Shown here one piece after another: positions 1-6,296 of a stretch of 8,994 nt of DNA (within the stretch, counting starts at the first letter, position 1; the number at the start of each line of letters is the position of its first letter). Under the pieces are notes generated by a model. The model did no database searches. It was given only the letters and a program-made list of their open reading frames with translations, and was not told the origin of the DNA. The position numbers and the translations under genes were made by a program. Source of the DNA: UBA961 sp041191145 (GTDB lineage Bacteria; Bacteroidota; Ignavibacteria; Kapaibacteriales; UBA961); NCBI GenBank assembly GCA_041191145.1, contig JBEEPK010000093.1, positions 1 through 8,994 on the forward strand. Reading direction: 5' to 3'.

Positions 1-838
1 CTTCATTAAAATATCCTAATGGAAAAGAAGTGCTCACAGGAGGACCATCAATTACATCGGTTCCATCAGCATATGCTGTACGGGTCAAGATATCACGCAA
101 CATATATCCTGATTGTATTCTGACTATTCCACCGGTCCCATCAGCATTTTTATATCCATAAGCACCATATACTGGGAAACCATCATAAGCAAAACCAATG
201 AGTGGAGAATGAACTGCAGGATTGATTGCATAGAGTCCTTCTGCATCATAGAGTGAGCATACATCATAGATTACCTTCTTATCCAATTTGAAAGCGGATG
301 GATTCTGATGATGATGATAATTACCCATAGCGGGATGTCCTTTTGCGCAATCAAACCCCAAACGCTCAGCCACGATTGCATCTCGATTCCACACGCCATC
401 GCCTTTTCCCATAATCGGACCACCAAGAACTCTTTGCTGGGCATTGCTCCATGAAACACCGTCACGAGGATCAAATAAAGCAACTCCATTGATGAATAAT
501 CCGATATTACCCATAGTGGTTTTTACGGGAGTTCCTTCATTCTTTATGGCCTTCAATGGTAGTCGAAAAACTCCATTCTGACTTTGTGCTTGCGAAGGAT
601 TTCCATCCTGAAAAGGTCCTGTCGGATAACTTGGAATGCCATTGGTTGATACATAGACATTATTATCCGAATATCGCACCAATTGAACATTGGCTTTGAT
701 ATTGTTGCTGATTGCTGTTGGATTATTCTTCATATAATAACTTCCGGTGACAGTAGTATTCTGTAACCAAGAAGTGATTATCGGATTGGTCTGAGAAAAT
801 GCAGTATATGCACTAACGAGTAGTAAAAGGTATTTCAT
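1..838 (-). CDS. YHYH domain-containing secreted protein, 3' end beyond the window
   Basis: This is the N-terminal 279 residues of a protein that continues past the left edge. It begins with a Sec-type signal peptide (MKYLLLLVSAYTAFSQ, cleavage near residue 16), so it is exported. The YHYH family (PF14240) signature is clear: a Cys-x-x-Gly-His stretch at residues 164-168, the histidine cluster GNYHHHQNP at 172-180, and the family block SPLIGFAYDGFPVYGAYGY at 211-229. Here the name-giving Y-H-Y-H reads Y-H-H-H (174-177). The biochemical role of the family is not established; the histidines suggest metal binding, which is inference. The start at 838 is fixed by the TGATG junction: the last base of the di-heme enzyme's stop codon is the first base of this ATG, pointing to coupled translation. 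Position as third gene of an mbnP-mbnH operon suggests a part in copper handling. Family identity is fairly sure; function is not. Confidence 0.85.
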   Translation of the reverse strand, partial: MKYLLLLVSAYTAFSQTNPIITSWLQNTTVTGSYYMKNNPTAISNNIKANVQLVRYSDNNVYVSTNGIPSYPTGPFQDGNPSQAQSQNGVFRLPLKAIKNEGTPVKTTMGNIGLFINGVALFDPRDGVSWSNAQQRVLGGPIMGKGDGVWNRDAIVAERLGFDCAKGHPAMGNYHHHQNPSAFKLDKKVIYDVCSLYDAEGLYAINPAVHSPLIGFAYDGFPVYGAYGYKNADGTGGIVRIQSGYMLRDILTRTAYADGTDVIDGPPVSTSFPLGYFNE

Positions 839-1833
839 CATCGATTCCTTTGAGGATTCTGAATTTGTGAAAATGCAGGATTAAAAATAAAAGTGCGATC
901 CGTCAATGCATGAAGGAATGACATCAGATCTGTAATGTCATTTGAATTCAATGGAATAGGATTTTCAATGCTCCTATGCTCATCATGCATATTGATTCCT
1001 TGAGCATAATGTTTCAATACATCTCTTAATCTCTTGAAACGACCATCATGCATATATGGGAAAGAATACATAACATTGCGTAAAGTTGGGATTTTGAAAT
1101 GTCTGATATGATTACTGTCATGTGTGATACGAAATCTTCCAAGATCATTCAATGATGTATCAATTGGTAATGCATTATTCGCGAATTTTCCAGTGGTGAA
1201 CAATGGCTCTGCATGACATTGATTGCAATGCTGTTTGAATAATGTATATCCTTTTTGCTCTTGCTCATTGAATTCCACCAAATGCGATCTCATGGAATCA
1301 TAGCGAGAATTCCGTGATATCAATGTGGATTCAAAATCCGCAATAGCTTTGATCACATGCTTTGTCTTAATCGGGGATTCACCAAATGCTTGTTGTACCA
1401 AGTTTGAATACTTGGCCTGATTATTTAATCTGCGAAGAATTGTATCGAGTGAATTATCCATTTCATGATGAGCCGTGAGGGGCGTCAACACTTGAGCTTC
1501 AAGTGAAAAACTTGCTCCATCCCACATGAATGATTCCGACCAAGCCAAATTGATCAATGCCGGTGCATTGCGTATGCCGATTCTATCCGCGATGCCATGA
1601 CTGAGCGCATGATCAGAATGTGCAAATGCATTGTATTGTGAATGACAGGAATTGCAGGAAATTGTACTGTCTTTCGATAAGATTGGATCATGAAAAAATT
1701 CGCGTCCAAGTGCTACAATCGGTGAATCCGAATCAGCGATTGGATATGTCGGTTCAGGGAAATACTCATCGTTCACTGAAATGAATGACATCAGCAAAAG
1801 CATTGAACATAATATGAGTATGATATGTCTCAT
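838..1833 (-). CDS. mbnH: Di-heme c-type enzyme of the bacterial cytochrome c peroxidase/MauG family, MbnH-like
   Basis: The 331-residue product has a Sec signal peptide (about residues 1-20) and two heme c attachment motifs, CNSCH at 60-64 and CNQCH at 203-207, the two-domain layout of the bacterial cytochrome c peroxidase/MauG superfamily. Other family blocks are RIGIRNAPAL (84-93), MWDGA followed by LEAQ and a Pro (103-118), KIPTLRNV (247-254) and PYMHDGRF (259-266). By spacing from HDG, Tyr276 in the segment KHYAQG falls where peroxidases carry the Met heme ligand and MauG carries its Tyr ligand; this alignment is from memory. The gene overlaps the upstream mbnP-like gene by ATGA (1830-1833). 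In studied systems MbnH oxidises a Trp of MbnP to kynurenine in the periplasm, so the partner here is almost certainly the neighbouring protein. An ordinary peroxide-detoxifying peroxidase is the main alternative, made less likely by the neighbour. Confidence 0.9.
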   Translation of the reverse strand: MRHIILILCSMLLLMSFISVNDEYFPEPTYPIADSDSPIVALGREFFHDPILSKDSTISCNSCHSQYNAFAHSDHALSHGIADRIGIRNAPALINLAWSESFMWDGASFSLEAQVLTPLTAHHEMDNSLDTILRRLNNQAKYSNLVQQAFGESPIKTKHVIKAIADFESTLISRNSRYDSMRSHLVEFNEQEQKGYTLFKQHCNQCHAEPLFTTGKFANNALPIDTSLNDLGRFRITHDSNHIRHFKIPTLRNVMYSFPYMHDGRFKRLRDVLKHYAQGINMHDEHRSIENPIPLNSNDITDLMSFLHALTDRTFIFNPAFSQIQNPQRNR

Positions 1834-2456
1834 TGTTCAATGATGATTGATTGTTGAAGAATACGCATGAGTTCATGAGCATGCTTTCCGGGCGACATCA
1901 ATGTACCTTGATGATTATTCAAAAGCGCATCCATGCATGGAGCAATATCAATGGATAACTTGATTGGTATGGTTCGTGGAATTCGTAGCGGAAGGGAAGT
2001 TTGATAAGGAGCAGCAAATCCACCAAGATGCATTTGAAATAGGTGATTTCTTTGTGTTGATCTTTGAGATGTCCCCTCGATTTTCACATTGATATAACCC
2101 GAATTCCATGTCCAAAACATCCCATGTATTGGATCAAGCACTCCCATGAAATCAGTTCTAACTGTTTGTATACTGTCAATCCCAAGTATCAGGCTTTCCG
2201 CTTCATCCGGAATTGAACAAGCAAGTCCTTCCTCCATGTCCAAGAGATGAATACTATTCATTGTAGATGTTGGAATTACTATATAAGCCCTGAAACTCGT
2301 GATGAGAATACTGTCACCATTGTGAACTATCATTGTGTTGAATGTGATGGGTGTTTTCCCAATCATCGGATTGAGAGATAATTCGCGACCAAATGCCAAT
2401 GCTGAACAGAGAATGGATAATATTAAAAAGAGTAGATTCAAGTGCTTCGAAGACAA
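1830..2456 (-). CDS. mbnP: MbnP-like copper-binding protein
   Basis: The 208-residue protein has a hydrophobic signal sequence (residues 4-23) and is probably periplasmic. The MbnP family pattern is well kept: ITSFRAYIV (52-60), LLD (71-73), LGIDS (91-95), GVLDPIHGMFWTWNSGYI (105-122), KIEG (125-128) and FQMHLGGF (140-147). In characterised MbnP the first Trp of the conserved WxW motif is converted to kynurenine by MbnH, which creates a high-affinity copper site, probably Cu(I). The equivalent here is W115-T-W117, encoded at 2106-2114. The gene is directly followed, with an ATGA overlap, by the di-heme enzyme, as expected for the pair. The start at 2456 is a TTG; upstream the frame closes at 2484-2486 with no ATG or GTG, so TTG is the only conventional start keeping the signal peptide. 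A weak AGG lies at 2469-2471. Copper binding is inferred from the family. Confidence 0.88.
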   Translation of the reverse strand: MSSKHLNLLFLILSILCSALAFGRELSLNPMIGKTPITFNTMIVHNGDSILITSFRAYIVIPTSTMNSIHLLDMEEGLACSIPDEAESLILGIDSIQTVRTDFMGVLDPIHGMFWTWNSGYINVKIEGTSQRSTQRNHLFQMHLGGFAAPYQTSLPLRIPRTIPIKLSIDIAPCMDALLNNHQGTLMSPGKHAHELMRILQQSIIIEQ

Positions 2457-2526
2457 TGATAGAAATAACCTAACAGTGACACATCATTGTGAGAATAGGT
2501 TACCATATTTGGAGAGAAAGACTGTA
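2457..2526 (-). promoter_or_regulatory. Inverted repeat in the gap upstream of mbnP
   Basis: The 70-bp gap between the small membrane protein gene and mbnP contains a perfect 7-bp inverted repeat, TAACCTA at 2466-2472 and TAGGTTA at 2496-2502. Inside its 23-nt loop is a smaller CACA-TCAT-TGTG stem (2482-2493). The outer stem ends 9 nt before the TTG start and takes in the only AGG near it, so in the mRNA it could hide the ribosome site. It could also be an operator or a weak terminator of the upstream gene; no U-run follows, so an intrinsic terminator is unlikely. Function is inference. Confidence 0.35.
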
Positions 2527-2878
2527 TCAGCGCAAAAAAGGTATATTTTTTTTCATGATATATATGACCGCCGCGGCAACAACTATATGCATGATATTGA
2601 GCGAAATTGCATAACCAACAGGCACTTCGGGAATGAAGAGGAATGGACTGAAAAATGAAAGAAGGAGCATGATCCATGCAATTCTTTGAAATATACGGAA
2701 TGCATCACGGGTGAAGAATGCAATTACGAAATAAACAATACTTGCTATCACGGAAGAAATAATGGAGGAAGGCACCAAGATTCTTGAATGCATAGTACAA
2801 AGCACTATTCATGATCGCTGCTGCAAAACCCGCCATCAAACCTTTGATGAGAGAAGACTTTAGAGTTATAGATGCCAT
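2527..2878 (-). pseudogene. Small four-helix membrane protein resembling DUF6069, frameshifted
   Basis: Two overlapping reading frames together make one small membrane protein. The first starts at ATG 2878 (MASITLKSSLIKGLMAG...) and supplies one membrane helix (about residues 9-31, ending ALYYAFKNLGA), then runs out of frame to a stop at 2705. The second, one base further on, supplies three helices (SSIISSVIASIVYFVIAFF; then a helix containing RIAWIMLLLSFFSPFLFI; then MHIVVAAAVIYIM) and ends at 2527. Removing one base near 2764-2785 gives a single 116-residue, four-helix protein. Its C-terminal part, with LLSFFSPF and NIMHIVVA, resembles Bacteroidota proteins of the DUF6069 family, as recalled without a search. 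The cause may be a real frameshift mutation, a sequencing or assembly error, or, less likely, two small proteins. It lies upstream of mbnP on the same strand and might share its transcript. Function unknown. Confidence 0.6.
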
Positions 2879-2947
2879 GTCTGAACCTCGAATTGTCCCA
2901 AAAATTCACGAACTTCGTAACTCGTGTAAATTAAACCCATTATTTAA
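2879..2947. promoter_or_regulatory. Divergent intergenic region with small dyads
   Basis: About 70 bp separate the ATG of the small membrane protein (minus strand) from the lysA reading frame, so promoters for both directions should lie here or just inside the genes. On the minus strand AATTTTTG (2899-2906) matches the Bacteroidota -7 box TAnnTTTG at all but the first base and lies 20 nt before ATG 2878; no good -33 TTG was found. Two overlapping dyads are visible: ACGAA-C-TTCGT (2908-2918) and CACGA-N10-TCGTG (2907-2926). They could be an operator, but arms of 5 bp are short enough to be chance. Confidence 0.3.
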
Positions 2948-4138
2948 ATAAGACAACCAAAAAAACATAATTATGATACAACACCACTTTATGTCTATGA
3001 TGCAAATATCATCGATAGACAATATGCTCGCTTGAAACAGGCATTTTCTTCATGTAAAACACGCATAAATTTTGCCTGTAAAGCACTGAATAATGTCAAA
3101 ATCATGAGGCATATACATGAATTGGGTGCTTGTTTGGATACTGTATCTATACAAGAAGTGTGGCTTGGACTCAAAGCAGGATTTACACCAGAAGAAATTA
3201 TCTATACTCCAAATTGTGTTTCAATGGAAGAGATTGATCTTGCCGTCAAAGAAGGTGTGATGATCAATATCGATAATATCTCCATTCTTGAACAATTCGG
3301 ATTGAAATATGGTAATACCGTCCCAATCTGCATCCGCATCAATCCGCATGTGATGGCCGGTGGGAATATCAATATCTCAACAGGACATATTGATTCGAAA
3401 TTTGGAATATCGATTTATCAAATGCGACATGTTGATCGCGTGGTAAAAAATACGGGACTACATGTTATTGGCTTGCACATGCACACGGGTAGTGATATCG
3501 TGGATGTTGATATTTTCCTTCGCGCCGCGGATATTTTATTTGAACAAGCCGAGCATTTCCCTGATCTCACATTCATTGATTTCGGCAGTGGTTTTAAAGT
3601 TCCATATAAACCGGATGACCACTCCACTGACATTGAAGAATTGGGGGAAAAGCTTACAGCAAGATTCAAAGAATTTTGCTCTGAATATGGTCGTGAATTG
3701 GAATTATGGTTCGAACCGGGAAAATTTCTCGTGAGTCAAGCTGGCACTTTCCTCGTGAAAGTGAATGTGCTCAAGCAAACAACCGCAGCGATGTTCGTTG
3801 GTGTGGATAGTGGATTGAATCATCTCATCAGACCAATGCTCTATAATGGATATCATCATATCACGAATGTGAGTAATCCGGATGGAGCTATGAGATTATA
3901 TACCGTTGTTGGGTATATCTGTGAAACAGATACTTTCGGCTGGGACAGAAAATTGAATGAAGTTCGAGAAGGCGATATTCTTGCATTCAATAATGCGGGT
4001 GCTTATGGAATGACAATGGCAAGTAATTATAATAGTCGATTCCGTCCTGCAGAAGTGCTGATCAAAAATGGTAAAGCTGAATTAATCAGAAGAAGGGAAA
4101 ACTTGGACGATATACTGAAGAATCAAATAATCGATTAA
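2948..4138 (+). CDS. lysA: Diaminopimelate decarboxylase, unusual 5' end
   Basis: This PLP enzyme decarboxylates meso-diaminopimelate to L-lysine, the last step of lysine synthesis, in the cytoplasm. Numbered from 2948 (396 aa, close to the usual 400): TPLYVYD at 12-18, the PLP lysine in FACKAL (Lys45), HIDSKFGI (147-154), GLHMHTGSD (175-183), the phosphate-binding loop DFGSG (211-215), EPGKF (256-260), the catalytic-cysteine motif CETD (325-328) and AGAYG with Tyr353. The C-terminal FRPAEVL and RRRE segments are of the Bacteroidota type. Oddity: the frame opens after TAA 2945-2947 and holds no ATG, GTG or TTG until TTG 3032. Starting there would remove TPLYVYD and following residues that belong to the fold. 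The frame is therefore given from 2948 (ATA); the true start is unresolved. It is followed after 17 nt by the capA-like gene on the same strand. Confidence 0.88.
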   Translation: MRQPKKHNYDTTPLYVYDANIIDRQYARLKQAFSSCKTRINFACKALNNVKIMRHIHELGACLDTVSIQEVWLGLKAGFTPEEIIYTPNCVSMEEIDLAVKEGVMINIDNISILEQFGLKYGNTVPICIRINPHVMAGGNINISTGHIDSKFGISIYQMRHVDRVVKNTGLHVIGLHMHTGSDIVDVDIFLRAADILFEQAEHFPDLTFIDFGSGFKVPYKPDDHSTDIEELGEKLTARFKEFCSEYGRELELWFEPGKFLVSQAGTFLVKVNVLKQTTAAMFVGVDSGLNHLIRPMLYNGYHHITNVSNPDGAMRLYTVVGYICETDTFGWDRKLNEVREGDILAFNNAGAYGMTMASNYNSRFRPAEVLIKNGKAELIRRRENLDDILKNQIID

Positions 4139-4143
4139 CCATA

Positions 4144-4150
4144 GAGGGAG
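4144..4150 (+). promoter_or_regulatory. Ribosome binding site of the capA-like gene
   Basis: The purine-rich GAGGGAG lies 5 nt before ATG 4156, in the 17-nt gap after lysA. It is the clearest Shine-Dalgarno-like sequence in the window and supports this start. Confidence 0.55.
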
Positions 4151-4155
4151 CAGAA

Positions 4156-5247
4156 ATGCGATTATACACATACATCATCATGATGAGCATGATGATGTTT
4201 CACTCCTGTACAGGGGATGAATCAAAACAAGAAGGAACCACTGATTCAATCAAAGTGGATTCAATTACTTTGGTCTTTGCGGGTGACATGATGTCGCATA
4301 TGCCTCAAGTGAAAGCTGCATATAATCCACAAAGCAAAAGACATGAATATGAACATTGGTTTCAATTTCTGAAGGACACCATAGCTTCAGCCGATTTTGC
4401 AATCGCAAATCTTGAAACGCCACTTGGAGGTGAACCATATTCAGGTTATCCAATGTTTTCCGCACCGGATGCATTTGCTGAGGATTTGAAAAAAGTAGGA
4501 TTTGACATTCTTGTCACAGCGAATAATCATACTGTGGACAAAGGAAGAAAAGGTCTTGAACGCACCTTAAATATTCTTGATTCATTGAACATTCTCCATA
4601 CGGGTTCTTTCCGTGATCAACAGCAACATGATTCCACAACACCGCTTATGATCGAAGCAAAAGGAGTGAAGATTGCGCTTCTGAGTTATACCTATGGAAC
4701 AAATGGCATTCCGGTTCCTAAACCGAATGTGGTGAATCTGATTGATCATGTACAGATGGAAAAAGATATTGTAAAAGCACGATCACTTGGCGCGCAAATC
4801 ATTATTCCTATCATCCATTGGGGAGTGGAATATCAAACATATGAACATCCATCACAAGTCAAGACCGCTGAATTCCTCGCTTCAAAAGGAGTGGATGCAA
4901 TCATCGGCATGCATCCACATGTGGTGCAACCAATCAAATATGTGAAAAGTAATCGCGACTCAATTCCCGTGGCATATAGTCTCGGAAATGCTGTTGCAAA
5001 TATGCGTGACAGATATAAAGATGGCGGCCTTTTAATACAACTCACCATTAAAGTGGAAAATGATACTCCTCGGATCACCTCTTTCAATGATATTCCTTTT
5101 TGGGTTTGGAAAGGATCATCGAAGGAAGTGAAAGGTATTCATGGATACTATGTTATTCCGGAATCGAAAATCTCCATTCTACCAATTAGCGAAGCAAAGA
5201 AAGCTAGAGTATTTTTTGATGATACAAGAAAGATCCTTAAAAAATGA
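4156..5247 (+). CDS. CapA-family (PGA_cap) metallophosphatase-fold lipoprotein
   Basis: The 363-residue product belongs to the CapA/PgsA family (PF09587), whose best-known members act at the cell surface in poly-gamma-glutamate capsule synthesis or transport; many relatives have other or unknown roles. The metallophosphatase-like motif series is complete: FAGDMMSH (41-48), ANLETPL (84-90), ANNHTVDKG (122-130), HWGVEY (221-226), GMHPHVVQP (251-259) and YSLGN. The start MRLYTYIIMMSMMMFHSC is a short lipoprotein signal with Cys18 as the likely lipidated residue, although the lipobox (FHSC) is non-standard. It is therefore probably membrane-anchored outside the cytoplasm. Neither capB nor capC is in the window, so poly-gamma-glutamate synthesis is not supported. 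The gene sits between lysA and a DUF2490 gene, with which it shares an ATGA overlap at 5244-5247. Family is sure; substrate is unknown. Confidence 0.88.
   Translation: MRLYTYIIMMSMMMFHSCTGDESKQEGTTDSIKVDSITLVFAGDMMSHMPQVKAAYNPQSKRHEYEHWFQFLKDTIASADFAIANLETPLGGEPYSGYPMFSAPDAFAEDLKKVGFDILVTANNHTVDKGRKGLERTLNILDSLNILHTGSFRDQQQHDSTTPLMIEAKGVKIALLSYTYGTNGIPVPKPNVVNLIDHVQMEKDIVKARSLGAQIIIPIIHWGVEYQTYEHPSQVKTAEFLASKGVDAIIGMHPHVVQPIKYVKSNRDSIPVAYSLGNAVANMRDRYKDGGLLIQLTIKVENDTPRITSFNDIPFWVWKGSSKEVKGIHGYYVIPESKISILPISEAKKARVFFDDTRKILKK
4172..4198 (+). repeat. Perfect 11-bp inverted repeat inside the capA signal-peptide region
   Basis: ACATCATCATG (4172-4182) and CATGATGATGT (4188-4198) are exact reverse complements around a 5-nt loop. 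The hairpin falls 16-42 nt into the capA-like gene, in the Ile/Met-rich signal-peptide codons, near enough to the start to affect initiation. It may simply result from repeated ATC and ATG codons. Confidence 0.5.
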
Positions 5248-5882
5248 GATTGATATTATTCATACTGTTCTGTTTTCCGATGATGATGAAAGCAGATACA
5301 ATCGGCAATTGGATGATGTATATCGGAAATAATCCGATTTCTGATAAGTACTCCATTTGGAATGAAATCCAATATCGTGATCGAAAGGTATTCGGGGACT
5401 TTACTCAATTGATTATACGCACAGGATTAAATTTTTCATTGAGTAATCAATCTCAGGTATTGCTTGGATATGCATATATCATTGCTGATCCGGAAGAATC
5501 TTCATTCCATGAACATCGAATCTTTCAACAAGGCATTCATAGACATTCATATTCTTCATTGGGAATTCAACAGAGAGTGCGACTTGAAGAACGATTTGTG
5601 GAAGAGAAAGACATGACTGTCCGCTTCCGATATTTTCTTGGCGCAACCTATCCCTTGAACATGGATGCAATGAATACAGGAGCAGTATATGCTTCGGCAT
5701 TTAATGAGATTTTCATGAATATGTCAGGCAGTGCATTCGACAGAGATCGAATCTATGGAGCAATTGGATATCAATGGTCGCCCTATATTCGAACCGAATT
5801 GGGTTATATGTCACAAATCACATCACAGAATACACAGAATCAATTACAGATTGCTATTTTTACAAATAATCCTTGGTTCTAA
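5244..5882 (+). CDS. DUF2490 family outer-membrane beta-barrel protein
   Basis: The 212-residue protein has a signal peptide (residues 1-17, ending MMMKA) and a body of alternating-polarity strands ending in the aromatic NNPWF, typical of small outer-membrane barrels. It follows the DUF2490 (PF10677) pattern: GNWMMYIGN (21-29), IWNEIQYRDRKVFGDFTQLIIRTG, LLGYAYI, EHRIFQQ, RVRLEERF, RFRYFLG, FNEIFMN, FDRDRIYGAIGY and ELGYMSQ. The function of the family is unknown. It starts inside the end of the capA-like gene (ATGA, 5244-5247), so the two are translationally coupled and may work together at the cell surface. Its end runs up to the doxX-like gene. Family assignment is confident by motif order. 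Confidence 0.85.
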   Translation: MRLILFILFCFPMMMKADTIGNWMMYIGNNPISDKYSIWNEIQYRDRKVFGDFTQLIIRTGLNFSLSNQSQVLLGYAYIIADPEESSFHEHRIFQQGIHRHSYSSLGIQQRVRLEERFVEEKDMTVRFRYFLGATYPLNMDAMNTGAVYASAFNEIFMNMSGSAFDRDRIYGAIGYQWSPYIRTELGYMSQITSQNTQNQLQIAIFTNNPWF

Positions 5883-5899
5883 CATCTTCAGGAAATGAT

Positions 5900-6289
5900 A
5901 TGGATTCCATTTTGAATCGCTATTCTCATCTCGGCCTTCCATTATTTCGCATTTGTGTTTCACTCATGATGCTCACACATGGTTGGGCAAAACTCATGAA
6001 ATTGACAGCAGGCGGAGAAATTAAGTTTTATAGTTTCATGGGTATGGGACCCGAAATTTCACTCGCTCTTGCTGTCATAGGTGAACTGATTGCACCTCTA
6101 CTCATGATTGTAGGATATCAAACCAGATATGCTGCTTTTTTTGCGGCATTCACGATGGGCGTCGCGGCTTTCATTGTTCATGGTGCTGATCCACTCGGTG
6201 AAAAAGAATTGGCTCTCATGTATTTTCTTTCTTTCTTCATGATCATGCTTACCGGACCAGGAGCATATTCTCTTGATAAAAAAGACTGA
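5900..6289 (+). CDS. DoxX family membrane protein
   Basis: The product from ATG 5900 is 129 residues with four hydrophobic segments: around FRICVSLMMLTHGWAKL, ALAVIGELIAPLLMIVGY, AAFFAAFTMGVAAFIVHG and ALMYFLSFFMIMLTGPGAYSLD. The motifs H-G-W-x-K-L near the first helix and GPG-x-Y-S-LD at the end are those of the DoxX family (PF07681), small inner-membrane proteins in some cases tied to thiol or oxidative stress; a specific role cannot be given here. ATG 5900 is preferred over TTG 5873, because TCAGGA at 5888-5893 lies 6 nt ahead of it and the family normally begins just before the first helix. The gap to the DUF2490 stop is 17 nt; the glycosyltransferase follows within 7 nt. Family confident, function unknown. 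Confidence 0.88.
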   Translation: MDSILNRYSHLGLPLFRICVSLMMLTHGWAKLMKLTAGGEIKFYSFMGMGPEISLALAVIGELIAPLLMIVGYQTRYAAFFAAFTMGVAAFIVHGADPLGEKELALMYFLSFFMIMLTGPGAYSLDKKD

Positions 6290-6296
6290 GCATGTA

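Noticed and set aside
271..489. Minus-strand open frame of 72 codons inside the YHYH gene
   Set aside because: It is out of frame with the YHYH coding sequence, which explains the stretch fully.
2335..2658. Plus-strand open frame of 107 codons
   Set aside because: It lies opposite the start of mbnP and the end of the membrane protein gene, has a polar composition unlike any family I know, and no ribosome site.
2438..2677. Minus-strand open frame of 79 codons overlapping mbnP and the small membrane protein
   Set aside because: It is the third frame through the helical C-terminus of the DUF6069-like gene; the Cys/His/Ser-rich product looks like a shadow.
2946..2952. Programmed -1 frameshift at TTTAAATAAG before lysA
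   Set aside because: The T-TTA-AAT heptamer is not in the phase needed for the upstream short frame, so slippage is not supported.
3418..3734. Open frames on both strands inside lysA
   Set aside because: They overlap the conserved PLP-binding core of lysA and have no family character.
6273..6296. TTG 6273 as start of the glycosyltransferase
   Set aside because: It would add eight charged residues encoded mostly by the end of the doxX-like gene; the ATGs at 6297 or 6309 fit the first membrane helix better.
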